Counted from the first letter of the stretch, positions 8,978 through 18,202 are shown. The stretch is 64,000 nucleotides of DNA from Acinetobacter cumulans (GCF_003024525.3 NZ_CP035934.2:2976001-3040000); one strand, 5' to 3'. Numbers and translations: made by a program. Notes: generated by a model not told the origin, from the sequence alone.

Positions 8978-9496
8978 ATGCAAAAAGCATTATTTGGCGG
9001 TGGCTGCTTCTGGTGTACAGAAGCTGTATTTCTGCAACTACGTGGTGTTCATGCAGTAACCAGCGGCTATGCGGGTGGTTTAACATCTAACCCAAGTTAT
9101 GACGATATTTGCACAGGAACGACACAGCATGCAGAAGTGATTCTGATTGATTTTGATGAATCACAAATTAGCTTTGCACAATTGCTTGATGTGTTCTTTG
9201 CGACGCATGATCCAACAACCTTAAACCGTCAAGGCAATGACATTGGCACTCAATATCGCTCTGTCATTTACTTTATGGATGATGCACAGCGTTCACAGGC
9301 CATGGAAGCGATTGAAGCTTTAAAAGCGGAAGGTTTAGACATCGTCACCGAACTAAGCCCTAGCCCTGAGTTTTATCCAGCCGAAGACTATCACCAAAAC
9401 TTTTTTGCCCGTAACCCAACACAGGGATACTGCAATTTTGCAATTCCACCCAAATTATTAAAGCTACAAAGTAAATTTCAAGATTTAATGAAATAG
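8978..9496 (+). CDS. msrA: Peptide methionine-S-sulfoxide reductase MsrA
   Basis: The 172-residue enzyme reduces S-epimers of methionine sulfoxide in proteins with thioredoxin. The catalytic motif G-C-F-W-C lies at residues 9-13 with Cys10 as nucleophile; 'GYAGG', the E-V-I-L-I-D-F-D strand, '[18 protein letters not shown]' and 'AEDYHQNF' are all family hallmarks. It has no MsrB fusion. The start is the first ATG and the family's short form length fits. Confidence 0.96.
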   Translation: MQKALFGGGCFWCTEAVFLQLRGVHAVTSGYAGGLTSNPSYDDICTGTTQHAEVILIDFDESQISFAQLLDVFFATHDPTTLNRQGNDIGTQYRSVIYFMDDAQRSQAMEAIEALKAEGLDIVTELSPSPEFYPAEDYHQNFFARNPTQGYCNFAIPPKLLKLQSKFQDLMK

Positions 9497-9546
9497 TCGC
9501 TGGCACGCTCACTTGGAGTTCAACAACAAAACCCAACGCTGAGGCA

Positions 9547-9581
9547 TAAAAAAAGCAACCTATTGGGTTGCTTTTTTTATG
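9547..9581. terminator. Bidirectional terminator between msrA and exbD
   Basis: AAAAAAAGCAACC and GGTTGCTTTTTTT pair around a short loop between convergent genes. Confidence 0.85.
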
Positions 9582-9593
9582 TTCAAATGCAGA

Positions 9594-9998
9594 TTAATTA
9601 TCTGTTGCAAACGCAATATCACTGAGCCCGGCTCCACTCGCACGTGACATCACTTGCGCGACAGTATCATAACGTGATTCTTTATCTGCTTTAAGTACGA
9701 TGGTTGGCTTACGTTCAGCTTCCGCTGCCGTATTAAAGCGCGTTTCAAGCTCTTCTAGCGACAACACATTACCATTCCATGCAATATCACCATTTGCATT
9801 AATGCTAATGGTCACATTCTCTGGTGGTAAATCAATTACTTCAGCAGTAGTTTGTGGCAAGGTTAATGGAATTGATGGGTTGGCAACGGTCGCTGTCACC
9901 AAAAAGATGATCATCAATACCAGCATAATATCGATGAGCGGAATGAGGTTCATCTCATTCATGCCTGCATCGTTGTCTTCACCCAATTGAAAAGCCAT
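9594..9998 (-). CDS. exbD: ExbD/TolR-family biopolymer transporter
   Basis: The 134-residue protein has one N-terminal transmembrane helix (about residues 19-40: MNLIPLIDIMLVLMIIFLVT) with the key membrane aspartate in L-I-D-I-M-L, and a periplasmic domain ending in the ADKESRYDTVAQVM segment. It joins ExbB in the proton-driven stator that energises TonB. Its ATG overlaps the stop of exbB (TAATG), so the two are translationally coupled. It is the last gene of the tonB-exbB-exbD operon. Confidence 0.93.
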   Translation of the reverse strand: MAFQLGEDNDAGMNEMNLIPLIDIMLVLMIIFLVTATVANPSIPLTLPQTTAEVIDLPPENVTISINANGDIAWNGNVLSLEELETRFNTAAEAERKPTIVLKADKESRYDTVAQVMSRASGAGLSDIAFATDN

Positions 9999-10618
9999 TA
10001 AGCTTGACCTCCAACTAAACCTTCTTGTGCCGCAGTGACTTCAGTCTTTTTTACTGACTCTTGCTGTAGCATGGTATCAATCAACAAGCCATGTGCTTGA
10101 TCTTGCAATTCATTGCTTAATGTACGGTTAAAGCGTACACAAATGTTATAAGCCAATACTGCAGGAATCGCGACCGCCAAACCTAGACCTGTCATAATTA
10201 AGGCTTCACCCACGGGTGTTGCAACTTGAGCTAGACCTGCTTGACCGCTTTTACCTACTGCAACCAAGGCGTGGAAAATACCCCAAACCGTACCAAACAA
10301 ACCTACGAATGGTGCAAGTGATGCAATCGTACCCAGTACAGAAACGCCTTTTTCTGCATTGGCTTTTTCCACTGCAATTTGGCGAAGCAAAGCTTGTTCA
10401 GCAACTGCTTTACGTTGATCAAAGTTTAACGGCGCAAATTTTGCTTTTAATGCCGTTAAAGCATCAGAAAGATGAGCATAAGCTACTTGTTTCAGCTGAC
10501 GTGTGCCCATAATGCGTAAAACAAAAATGGTCCATGTCGCAATCGACATTGCCAACAACACAAAGTACAGCGTTTTGCTGACTGCATCTGCATGTTGCCA
10601 ATAAACTGAAAAGTTCAT
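9998..10618 (-). CDS. exbB: ExbB / MotA-TolQ-ExbB proton channel protein
   Basis: The 206-residue protein has three transmembrane helices (about 14-36, 103-125 and 142-165) and the family's conserved G-L-F-G-T-V-W-G-I segment and P-V-G-E-A-L-I-M-T-G-L-G-L-A-V-A-I-P stretch. It forms the pentameric ring around ExbD that uses the proton motive force to drive TonB. tonB is 26 bases upstream and exbD overlaps its stop. Confidence 0.93.
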   Translation of the reverse strand: MNFSVYWQHADAVSKTLYFVLLAMSIATWTIFVLRIMGTRQLKQVAYAHLSDALTALKAKFAPLNFDQRKAVAEQALLRQIAVEKANAEKGVSVLGTIASLAPFVGLFGTVWGIFHALVAVGKSGQAGLAQVATPVGEALIMTGLGLAVAIPAVLAYNICVRFNRTLSNELQDQAHGLLIDTMLQQESVKKTEVTAAQEGLVGGQA

Positions 10619-10644
10619 ACTCGAACTCCTAATGGGTTAGCCGG

Positions 10645-11412
10645 TTATTTAAGTTGAAAGTCGAATGGCTGTTCCACACGTGTTGGATACGCCACACCAT
10701 TTTCAATATATTTGGTGAGTTGAGCCCGTTTTACTGCTGCCGTAACTTTACGGTTGACAGCTGGACTACAACTCGAATTTTTTGCATCAGCAGAAATAAC
10801 TTTACCTTGCTCATTGGCTGATATTGCAACCACTAATGAACATGAGTCTTTCAGCTCACCACCTTCAAAACTTACCTTCGGTGCACGTAACCATGATACA
10901 CCTCCACCCAAAGAAACACTTTTAGGTGCTGGTGGTGCAGGCGGTGCCGGAGGAGCTACAGGTGCAGGCGGTGCAACTGGCGCTGGTGCAGGTGTTGGTA
11001 CAGGTTTTTTCGTTTCAGAGACTACTGTAGATACCACTGGACTTGGTTTTGGTGTTTCCACTGGTTTAACGACGGGTTTCGGCGTTTCAGCTTTCTTCAC
11101 TTGCTCCACTTTTTCAATTTTTTTCGGTGGTGGCGGTAAAGGCTTATCTACTATTTTAACTTCTTTCGGTTTTGGTGGTTCTTTTTTCGGTTCTGGTTTT
11201 GGCTTAGGAGGCAATGGTTTTGGTGCTTCCTGAAGTTTTACAAAGCGTACTTTTAATGGTTCTTTTTCAATTGGCTTTAAATCTGGCGCTTTCATTTGGC
11301 CAACTGCCCACAATACCCCAACATGCCCAATCACAACAGCTACAAGTGCCGTGAGGACTTTCTTTTTCATCGAATTTGGGTCTGGCAGCATCGGAGCAGA
11401 AGAAGGAGTCAT
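10645..11412 (-). CDS. tonB: TonB energy transducer
   Basis: The 255-residue protein has a cytoplasmic start, one transmembrane helix (about 22-40), a long Pro/Lys/Glu- then Pro/Ala-rich spacer that spans the periplasm (about 50-165), and a C-terminal TonB domain with the paired cysteines of 'DSCSLVV' and 'NSSCSPAV' and the final V-E-Q-P-F-D-F. It transmits ExbB/ExbD energy to outer-membrane siderophore and cobalamin receptors. I use the ATG at 11412; a TTG at 11421 with AAGG close upstream is a real alternative. It heads the operon. Confidence 0.88.
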   Translation of the reverse strand: MTPSSAPMLPDPNSMKKKVLTALVAVVIGHVGVLWAVGQMKAPDLKPIEKEPLKVRFVKLQEAPKPLPPKPKPEPKKEPPKPKEVKIVDKPLPPPPKKIEKVEQVKKAETPKPVVKPVETPKPSPVVSTVVSETKKPVPTPAPAPVAPPAPVAPPAPPAPPAPKSVSLGGGVSWLRAPKVSFEGGELKDSCSLVVAISANEQGKVISADAKNSSCSPAVNRKVTAAVKRAQLTKYIENGVAYPTRVEQPFDFQLK

Positions 11413-11584
11413 TAAAATCAATATACCTTAAACAAGTGACTGCACATAGAATGAAAATTGCAATCAAACTCATCGGTTCGAACAATTAAAGTGGCACAAT
11501 GATAAATGAGAAGTGTTTTCATTTGCAACTATTAATTTGGTTACTTTTATGGCTTTTTTGAATGATAAACTGCAACACATCAAT

Positions 11585-11614
11585 AAAAAGGCATACTTAA
11601 AGTATGCCTTTTTT
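11585..11614. terminator. Hairpin terminator upstream of tonB, after purU
   Basis: AAAAGGCATACTT and AAGTATGCCTTTT form a near-perfect hairpin flanked by A's and T's. It follows purU on the minus strand, insulating tonB from purU read-through. The rest of 11413-11584 is AT-rich promoter-like sequence; I see no gene in it. Confidence 0.85.
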
Positions 11615-11633
11615 AAACACTAGATTCAAAGCA

Positions 11634-12500
11634 TTATTGGAATACAACAGTTTTGTTGCCATGCACAATAATACGGTCTTCCAAATGCCATTTCACAGCG
11701 CGTGCAAGTACATTACGCTCAACATCCTGACCTAATTCACGTAGCTGTTCTACGGTAAAGTCATGGCTCACACGCTCAACATCTTGCTCAATGATCGGAC
11801 CTTGGTCCAAATCAGCAGTCACATAATGCGCTGTTGCACCAATCAACTTCACACCCTTTTCATACGCTTGTTTGTATGGATTTGCACCTACAAACGCTGG
11901 TAAGAATGAGTGATGAATATTGATGATTTTCATTTCCCATTTTTGTACAAATTCTTCATCCAGAATTTGCATATAACGTGCTAAAACAAGTAAATCATTG
12001 CCTTGCATTAGCTCATCAATTTGCGCATAAGCTTCACGTTTGTTTTCTTTATTCACAGGAACAACTTCAAACGGAATACCAAAGTTTTCTACAGCTTCAC
12101 GTAAAGTGTCGTGATTCGACACAACTTTGGTAATTTCACATGGCAAACCGCCACGGGCATGGCGCCATAAAAGTTCAAGCAAGGCGTGGTCTACTTTGGA
12201 AACCAAAATACCAACCTTTTTCACGTCACTAACTAACGCCAAGCGCCAGTGCATTTCATAACGTGCAGCGACATTATTATCAAAAGTCTGTAATAAGTTT
12301 TCTTTACGGCTTTGTAAATTATCAAGCTCAAACTCAACACGCATGAAATAACGTCCGCCCTGAGCTTCCGTTGCGTATTGATCAAGTGCGGTAATATTTG
12401 CTCCATGATGATACAAAAAGCTCGATACAGCTTGCACAATACCTGGCTTATCTTCACAGGTAATGAGCAAGCGCGCAGTATTTGCAGTCGACATATTCAT
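11634..12500 (-). CDS. purU: Formyltetrahydrofolate deformylase PurU
   Basis: The 288-residue enzyme hydrolyses 10-formyl-THF to formate and THF, balancing one-carbon pools and feeding PurT. It has an N-terminal ACT domain (about 7-85, starting RLLITCEDKPGIVQAVSSFL) and a formyltransferase-fold domain with the N-I-H-H-S-F-L-P motif and the G-A-T-A-H-Y-V-T-x-D-L-D-Q-G-P-I catalytic segment. The ATG at 12500 gives the usual length; ATG 12494 is equally possible, and neither has a strong ribosome-binding site. Confidence 0.93.
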   Translation of the reverse strand: MNMSTANTARLLITCEDKPGIVQAVSSFLYHHGANITALDQYATEAQGGRYFMRVEFELDNLQSRKENLLQTFDNNVAARYEMHWRLALVSDVKKVGILVSKVDHALLELLWRHARGGLPCEITKVVSNHDTLREAVENFGIPFEVVPVNKENKREAYAQIDELMQGNDLLVLARYMQILDEEFVQKWEMKIINIHHSFLPAFVGANPYKQAYEKGVKLIGATAHYVTADLDQGPIIEQDVERVSHDFTVEQLRELGQDVERNVLARAVKWHLEDRIIVHGNKTVVFQ

Positions 12501-12653
12501 TTTGGTGTGTATCGCTAAAATCAATTAATAAAAGTAAGCCGAGTATTCTAACGCGTTTTAAAGACAGACTAAATAGGTAGGATCGAACATTCGAGTTGTT
12601 CGAGAAGATTGTTGAGTTTTTATGCTCATTCGACTACTCATTTAAGTATAACT

Positions 12654-12696
12654 ACAAAATAAAAACACGCTTCTGTGGCTTGCACAAAAGCGTGTT
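12654..12696 (-). terminator. Terminator of the TetR-family gene
   Basis: AACACGCTT (12664-12672) pairs with AAGCGTGTT (12688-12696), and inside it TGTG pairs with CACA. On the minus strand a T-rich run follows. It lies 29 bases past the regulator's stop codon. I see no gene in the rest of 12501-12724. Confidence 0.8.
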
Positions 12697-12724
12697 CATT
12701 TTCACCTATTGGGTAGCTGTTCTC

Positions 12725-13432
12725 TTAGGGTGCTTCTGGGGTTTTAGGCACCGAGGCTGCTAAACTTTCAAAAAGCTCTGACTCACCCATCGTTTCCAAT
12801 AAATGCTCATACGTCTGACGGCTTTCACCACGTAAATATGCCCCTTCCAAGAACACCATTTGACGCAATGCCTGCCAAACCCACTTCTCTTCCAAATGGT
12901 TTGAATCGGTAATATGACCAGACATATACAAGAAGTTCGTCCAGTTAGTCAGTACAATCCAAAGGTTAATGGTCAAAGCCTCAATTTCTGAGTCAGTCAT
13001 TTCCATTAAGCCTGCATTTACAAAGGCCTTATAAATTTTTTGCCCTTGTTGCATTACTTGACTGGCAAAGCGTGGATACATCTTACGAAAATCATCATTG
13101 TTTTCAACCAAATGATAAACATCACGATGTAAAAAGCGATATGCCCAAAGCTGACTACTCAGCACCTGAAAATAACGAATTTTATCATTTGCATCGAGAG
13201 GACGATCTTCAGGTAACGCCAGCATTTCTAGCGTTTCCTTTTGATATTGCTCCATCAATTCTTTAATAATTTCGCTTTTATTGCGGAAATGATAATACAA
13301 ATTACCTGGGCTCATCCCAAGTTCAGCTGCAATATGGTTGGTCGTAACCGAACGTTCGCCACGTTCATTAAACAACTGTAAGCTCAGCTGTAAAATACGT
13401 TCTTTGGTTTTCAACGTTTTTGTTTGGGACAT
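12725..13432 (-). CDS. TetR/AcrR-family transcriptional regulator
   Basis: The 235-residue protein has an N-terminal helix-turn-helix (about 10-55; ERGERSVTTNHIAAELGMS then G-N-L-Y-Y-H-F-R-N-K-S-E-I) typical of TetR repressors, and a helical ligand/dimer domain. It is divergent from a coniferyl-aldehyde-type dehydrogenase, and the shared 115-base region holds a perfect inverted repeat, so it probably represses that dehydrogenase and itself. The inducer cannot be read from the sequence. Confidence 0.85.
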   Translation of the reverse strand: MSQTKTLKTKERILQLSLQLFNERGERSVTTNHIAAELGMSPGNLYYHFRNKSEIIKELMEQYQKETLEMLALPEDRPLDANDKIRYFQVLSSQLWAYRFLHRDVYHLVENNDDFRKMYPRFASQVMQQGQKIYKAFVNAGLMEMTDSEIEALTINLWIVLTNWTNFLYMSGHITDSNHLEEKWVWQALRQMVFLEGAYLRGESRQTYEHLLETMGESELFESLAASVPKTPEAP

Positions 13433-13483
13433 CCTAAAACAACCATAAATTCAATGCATTAATTTCATAACACATAAAGTAAC

Positions 13484-13512
13484 TTGACTATTTAGAGCAT
13501 TTACTCTAAAAA
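13484..13512 (+). promoter_or_regulatory. Predicted aldehyde dehydrogenase promoter with embedded TetR operator
   Basis: TTGACT (13484-13489), a 17-base spacer and TAAAAA (13507-13512) form a plausible sigma-70 promoter. Overlaying the spacer is the inverted repeat TTTAGAG-N6-CTCTAAA (13491-13510), a perfect 20-bp palindrome of TetR-operator size. Bound repressor would block RNA polymerase. Confidence 0.6.
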
Positions 13513-13547
13513 TTTAATAAATCGCTCTTTGAAAATGGTCGTGCGAC

Positions 13548-14996
13548 ATGAATAGTCAGACTAAAACAACATCAATGACACCTCATTCTCTTGATACCCA
13601 ACATCTTGAAAATACGTTGGCGCAACAAAAAAATGCTTATTTGCGTTACCCGTTGCCTACAGCAAAAGAACGCATCGACCGTTTGGCTCGTCTTAAGCGT
13701 ATCTTAGTTAAGTATCAAGATCAATTTGCTGAAGCAATTAATCAAGACTATGGCAACCGTTCGATCAGTGAAACCAAAATTGGCGAACTACTTACGTGCC
13801 TTGAACATATTAAATATTACAGCAAAAATTTAACGGGCTGGATGAAACCGTCTAAGCGACATATTGGCATTATTCATCAGCCTGCAAAAGCTTGGGTACA
13901 ATATCAACCACTGGGCGTGGTCGGTATTATTACCCCTTGGAATTATCCGCTTCTTCTTTCGATTGGACCACTCATTTGTGCATTGGCTGCAGGTAACCAT
14001 GCCATGATCAAAATTTCGAGTGCATCGGCAAACTTTGGTTTTGTGTTAGAAAAAGCCTTAGCAGAAGCCTTTCCACAAGAGTTGGTGGCTGTGATTAATG
14101 GCGGTGGTGCAATCTCTGATGCATTTAGTCATCTGGCTTTTGACAAAATTATTTTCACAGGCTCGACCAATGTCGGAAAAACCGTCATGGCGGCAGCCGC
14201 TGAAAACTTAGTCCCAGTTATTTTAGAACTCGGGGGTAAGTCTCCTGTGCTGGTTCACCCATCCATGGACTTACAAGACGTTGCTGAACGTTTAGCTGTA
14301 GGTAAACTTTGGAATGCAGGCCAAACTTGTGTTGCACCTGACTATATATTTTTACCTCGAGGTAAAACAGCAGAGTTTATTGATCGTTTTAAAGCCTGTG
14401 CAGAAAATATGTATCCGCATTTTGCAGATAACCAAGATTACACTTCAATTATTAATGATAAACAGTACAACCGCCTGCAAGGCTATTTAGAAGACGCGCA
14501 AGCATCGGGTGCTCAAATCATTGAAATTAATTCAAAACACGAAGATGTGGCTGCGGTGCGCAAAATTGCACCAACTTTGCTAACGGGTGTTAGCCCTGAT
14601 ATGCAAATTATGCAAAATGAAATCTTCGGGCCGATCCTTCCAATCATGGAATATGATCAAATTGACGATGTTATTGAGTTTATTAATAGCCGTCCGCGTC
14701 CACTTGCTTTATACTACTTCGACTTTGATCAGGCGCGTGCCGACTATGTCGCACAGCGTACGCATTCAGGGCATTTTGGACAAAACACGGTTTTAACCCA
14801 TGTTGCACAAGACGATTTACCATTTGGTGGCGTTGGCGCATCAGGTATGGGGAAATACCATGGTCCGGAAGGGTTCTTTAGTTTGTCGCATGAACGGTCA
14901 GTGATGTCGAATCCAAAGCTGTATAGCTTGAAATTCATTCTCCCACCATTCAATAAGCCGATCCACAAGCTAATTTCGAAGACACTTCTTCGCTAA
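13548..14996 (+). CDS. Coniferyl-aldehyde-dehydrogenase-family protein
   Basis: The 482-residue NAD(P)-dependent aldehyde dehydrogenase oxidises an aldehyde to its acid. Family marks are the I-T-P-W-N-Y-P motif, the F-T-G-S-T-N-V-G-K nucleotide-binding loop, the general base in L-E-L-G-G-K-S-P and the catalytic cysteine in A-G-Q-T-C-V-A-P-D-Y. The missing long N-terminal arm and the C-terminal extension (LKFILPPFNKPIHKLISK) are like the coniferyl aldehyde/fatty aldehyde group, so substrate is uncertain: aromatic or medium/long-chain aldehydes. Expression is probably controlled by the divergent TetR protein. Confidence 0.85.
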   Translation: MNSQTKTTSMTPHSLDTQHLENTLAQQKNAYLRYPLPTAKERIDRLARLKRILVKYQDQFAEAINQDYGNRSISETKIGELLTCLEHIKYYSKNLTGWMKPSKRHIGIIHQPAKAWVQYQPLGVVGIITPWNYPLLLSIGPLICALAAGNHAMIKISSASANFGFVLEKALAEAFPQELVAVINGGGAISDAFSHLAFDKIIFTGSTNVGKTVMAAAAENLVPVILELGGKSPVLVHPSMDLQDVAERLAVGKLWNAGQTCVAPDYIFLPRGKTAEFIDRFKACAENMYPHFADNQDYTSIINDKQYNRLQGYLEDAQASGAQIIEINSKHEDVAAVRKIAPTLLTGVSPDMQIMQNEIFGPILPIMEYDQIDDVIEFINSRPRPLALYYFDFDQARADYVAQRTHSGHFGQNTVLTHVAQDDLPFGGVGASGMGKYHGPEGFFSLSHERSVMSNPKLYSLKFILPPFNKPIHKLISKTLLR

Positions 14997-15051
14997 CTGA
15001 TCAAGGCATGATCTATCGCACATAGTCATGCCGTGTTTTATTGAAAATCGC

Positions 15052-15080
15052 TTGTCTTTTAAGCGTATTTTTGGTATAAA
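15052..15080 (+). promoter_or_regulatory. rpmB-rpmG promoter
   Basis: TTGTCT (15052-15057), a 17-base spacer and TATAAA (15075-15080) lie about 80 bases before rpmB, a good sigma-70 promoter. Confidence 0.65.
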
Positions 15081-15158
15081 ACGCCCCTTGAATGATTTCA
15101 TCCGTTTACTTTTTATGACTAGGCACACAATCGGTGCTGTCTAGCAATGGAGTTCACC

Positions 15159-15395
15159 ATGTCTAAGGTTTGCCAAGTTACCGGCAAGCGTCCAGTCGTT
15201 GGCAACAACGTCTCGCACGCCAATAACAAAACCAAACGCCGGTTCGAGCCGAACCTGCACCACCACCGTTTCTGGTTAGAAAGCGAAAAACGTTTTGTAC
15301 GTCTTCGTCTAACCACTAAAGGTATGCGTATTATCGACAAATTGGGCATTGAAAAGGTTGTTGCTGACCTTCGTGCTCAAGGTCAAAAGATCTAA
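15159..15395 (+). CDS. rpmB: 50S ribosomal protein L28
   Basis: The 78-residue basic protein begins [20 protein letters not shown], the L28 signature, and belongs to the large ribosomal subunit. The frame is open four codons further upstream, but the family start and the ATGGAG before it support the ATG at 15159. It is followed after 12 bases by rpmG, the usual bacterial pairing. Confidence 0.97.
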
Positions 15396-15407
15396 GGAGT
15401 CATTACA

Positions 15408-15563
15408 ATGCGTGATAAGATTCGCCTAGTTTCTTCTGCTGGTACAGGTTATTTCTATACCACTACTAAGAACAAACGTACTATGCCGGAAAAAATGGAA
15501 ATCAAAAAATTTGATCCAAAAATCCGTCAACACGTAATCTTCAAAGAAGCTAAAATTAAATAA
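15408..15563 (+). CDS. rpmG: 50S ribosomal protein L33
   Basis: This short gene encodes 51 residues, beginning [20 protein letters not shown] and ending EAKIK, a typical zinc-free L33 (no CxxC pairs). It has a clear TAAGGAG ribosome-binding site, lies 12 bases behind rpmB and ends just before a strong terminator. Confidence 0.97.
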
Positions 15564-15576
15564 TTTTAGATTCTAA

Positions 15577-15606
15577 AAAAAACGGCCTTCTGGCCGTTTT
15601 TTTTTG
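15577..15606 (+). terminator. rpmB-rpmG terminator
   Basis: AACGGCC and GGCCGTT form a stem with a three-base loop and nine or more T's. Confidence 0.9.
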
Positions 15607-15699
15607 CATTTTTTTTATTCGACTTGTTACACTTTCAGCATAATTGGCATTTCTTATGCTTAATTTTTCCCTAATATACACTGACTTCAGGAGGTTTTA

Positions 15700-17418
15700 G
15701 TGCCACATGATGTAGAACTCATTATCCTACTTGCAGTCGGGTTTGGTGTTGCGCTGTTTTTTGGTTATATCGCCGCCCGTTTACGCCTTCCCCCTCTTAT
15801 TGGCTATTTAGTCGCGGGCATTATTATTAGCCCAAACACACCGGGTATTGTCGGTGATATTCATTTGGCCAATCAGTTGGCTGAGCTTGGTGTCATGTTC
15901 CTCATGTTTGGGGTTGGCATGCACTTTTCACTCAATGACTTAATGCAAGTTCGACGCATTGCCCTCCCAGGCGCAATTTTACAGATTGCTGTCGCTACAC
16001 TCTTAGGTGTCGGCATCTCTATGCTCTGGGGCTGGAGTTTTGGTTCTGCACTCATTTTCGGTCTAAGCCTGTCTTGTGCAAGTACAGTGGTATTACTCAA
16101 AGCTCTCGGTGATCGAGGTCTGCTCGAATCAGTCAATGGTAAAATTGCCGTAGGCTGGCTGTTGGTTGAAGACCTCGTGATGGTACTGGCATTGGTTCTG
16201 TTACCTGCCACTGCAGTCCTACTCGGTGGGCAAGCCATTGAAGGTGCCAATGCAGATGATAGCATTTGGCTGACTTTAGGCATCACACTGCTGAAAGTTG
16301 CAGGCTTCATTGCCTTCATGCTGATTGTTGGCAAGCGCTTAGTGCCTAAAATTATGCAAATTGTGGCACGCCTTGGCTCACGTGAACTCTTCACGTTAAC
16401 TGTTGTTGCTGCTGCGGTGTCCATTGCATTTGGCGCATATAAAATCTTTGGCGTTTCTATGGCCTTGGGTGCATTCTTCGCTGGGATGGTGGTGAAGGAA
16501 TCCGACTTCAGTCACCGTGCAGAAGAAGAAACCCTGCCTTTACGTGAAATTTTTGCCATTTTGTTCTTCGTTTCTGTTGGCATGCTGTTTGATCCAAGGA
16601 TCTTGCTAGAACAACCACTGCATGTATTGGCTGTTGTCGGCATTATTATGATTGGTAAAACCATCGCTGCCATGGCTTTGGTTTTATTCTTCCGTTATCC
16701 ACTCAATACAGCACTGACCGTTGGTGCGAGCTTGGCTCAAATTGGTGAATTTTCTTTCATCTTAGCTGCACTCGGAGTTTCACTTCAACTGCTGTCTATT
16801 GAAGGTCAAAACTTAATTTTAGCCGGTGCGCTCATCTCCATTACCCTAAACTCTTTTGTATTTTCAGCCGTTGAACCAATACAAAGATGGATTCGTGAGC
16901 GCTCATCATTGGCTCGCTTACTTGAACGTAGTGGTGACCCCTTGGCAATGCTTCCAGATGAAGTCTCACAAGATTACCTACGCGATCAGGTGGTGATCGT
17001 TGGCCATGGTGAGGTTGGGCGTCGTATTACCCGTACGCTGATGAAACAAAATATTAAGGTGGTGATTGCAGAAGAAAACCGTGAGATTGTGGAAAACTTA
17101 CGGGAAAAAGGCATTGCCGCTGTTTCTGGTATGGCCACTGAACCGAGCGTACTCATTCAAGCACACATTCAACATGCACGCCTTTTGGTACTCTCACCCA
17201 TGGATATTTTGGATATTCATAAAATTGTAGATATTGCCAAAACGTTAAACCCACAAATTCAGGTCTTGGTATGTGCTGAGAGTAAGCAAGAAGCCGAAGT
17301 GATCCGCAATGATAATATTGGCGAAGTGTATTTTGCCAAAGAGGAAATGGCCAAAAATATGAGCAATCATATTTTGAATCAAATCCAAATTGCGCATCAT
17401 GAAGCCCCTACGCATTAA
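15700..17418 (+). CDS. ybaL: YbaL-type monovalent cation:proton antiporter with TrkA-N domain
   Basis: The 572-residue inner-membrane protein has about twelve transmembrane helices of the Kef/CPA2 exchanger family (residues 5-390), with 'LPPLIGYLVAGIIISP' and 'EDLVMVLALVLL' as typical segments. A cytosolic TrkA-N/RCK nucleotide-binding domain follows (VVIVGHGEVGRRITRTL at about 430). Such proteins exchange K+ or Na+ for H+ under control of NAD(H) or glutathione adducts. The start codon is GTG, fixed by a strong AGGAGG six bases upstream. Confidence 0.85.
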   Translation: MPHDVELIILLAVGFGVALFFGYIAARLRLPPLIGYLVAGIIISPNTPGIVGDIHLANQLAELGVMFLMFGVGMHFSLNDLMQVRRIALPGAILQIAVATLLGVGISMLWGWSFGSALIFGLSLSCASTVVLLKALGDRGLLESVNGKIAVGWLLVEDLVMVLALVLLPATAVLLGGQAIEGANADDSIWLTLGITLLKVAGFIAFMLIVGKRLVPKIMQIVARLGSRELFTLTVVAAAVSIAFGAYKIFGVSMALGAFFAGMVVKESDFSHRAEEETLPLREIFAILFFVSVGMLFDPRILLEQPLHVLAVVGIIMIGKTIAAMALVLFFRYPLNTALTVGASLAQIGEFSFILAALGVSLQLLSIEGQNLILAGALISITLNSFVFSAVEPIQRWIRERSSLARLLERSGDPLAMLPDEVSQDYLRDQVVIVGHGEVGRRITRTLMKQNIKVVIAEENREIVENLREKGIAAVSGMATEPSVLIQAHIQHARLLVLSPMDILDIHKIVDIAKTLNPQIQVLVCAESKQEAEVIRNDNIGEVYFAKEEMAKNMSNHILNQIQIAHHEAPTH

Positions 17419-17432
17419 GCTCATCACGCTAT

Positions 17433-17461
17433 AAAAAACGCACGCTTCTGTGCGTTTTTTA
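17433..17461 (+). terminator. ybaL terminator
   Basis: ACGCAC and GTGCGT pair around a six-base loop, with A's before and six T's after. Confidence 0.85.
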
Positions 17462-17561
17462 TTATCCGTTTTTTGAGTACACACTGGTCAAAACAAAGCA
17501 AAACCGATAAGCTTCAAACACTTAACAATACATATTTAAATATAATATTTTCGAGGGCATC

Positions 17562-18179
17562 ATGCATTCAAAAGGCACACTCACCACTTGGAAAGACGAG
17601 CAAGGCTTTGGGTTTGCAACAACTGAACAGCAAACTGATAAAGTCTTTGTACATATTAAAAATTTTAGCTATAAAACCCGTCGCCCATGCGAAGGGGATC
17701 AATTGGTCTATGATATTCAGATGGATGCCAATCAGCGCCCTCAAGCTGTGAATATTCAATTTTTACATGACTTTGAACGAAAAAAATTACGCCATCAACG
17801 ACATAACCAAGCTGAAGAAGGCAAGCAATTGCTGTCTAAAATTGCAGCCTATCCATTTATTTTAGTGTTATTAGCTTTATGCTTTTGGGGAAAAATCAGT
17901 ATTTGGGTGCTTGGCTACTATATCGTGCTAAGCCTACTGACCTTCTTTTTGTATTGGCAAGATAAAAACGCAGCACAAAAAAATCAACGGCGCACACCTG
18001 AAAAAACGTTACATCAATGGAGTTTTTTAGGCGGTTGGATAGGCGCGCTGATTGCTCAGCTCAGCTTACGTCATAAATCACAAAAGAAAGAATTTCGTGA
18101 AACGTTCTGGCTTACGGTGCTGGGTAATATTATAGTGTTTGCGGTCTTTGTCTACTTCACTTGGCCTTCAACATTTTAA
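17562..18179 (+). CDS. Cold-shock domain / DUF1294 membrane fusion protein
   Basis: The 205-residue protein couples an N-terminal cold-shock-type nucleic-acid-binding domain (about 1-70; G-T-L-T-T-W-K-D-E-Q-G-F-G-F with the K-x-F-V-H-I RNP2-like strand) to a DUF1294 membrane part with hydrophobic segments at about 100-120, 123-140 and 180-200. This two-domain arrangement is common in proteobacteria, but its role is unknown. A GAGGG ribosome-binding site lies 5 bases before the ATG. Confidence 0.85.
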   Translation: MHSKGTLTTWKDEQGFGFATTEQQTDKVFVHIKNFSYKTRRPCEGDQLVYDIQMDANQRPQAVNIQFLHDFERKKLRHQRHNQAEEGKQLLSKIAAYPFILVLLALCFWGKISIWVLGYYIVLSLLTFFLYWQDKNAAQKNQRRTPEKTLHQWSFLGGWIGALIAQLSLRHKSQKKEFRETFWLTVLGNIIVFAVFVYFTWPSTF

Positions 18180-18202
18180 TGCCAACTTGATCGATGCACA
18201 CA

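Noticed and set aside
10754..11233. 159-codon plus-strand frame opposite tonB
   Set aside because: A Gly/Thr/Phe-rich artefact of tonB's Pro/Lys/Glu repeat read backwards.
15873..16424. 183-codon minus-strand frame opposite ybaL
   Set aside because: Shadow of a clear 12-helix antiporter gene; the product is rich in Ser/Thr/Pro/Met without any domain sense.
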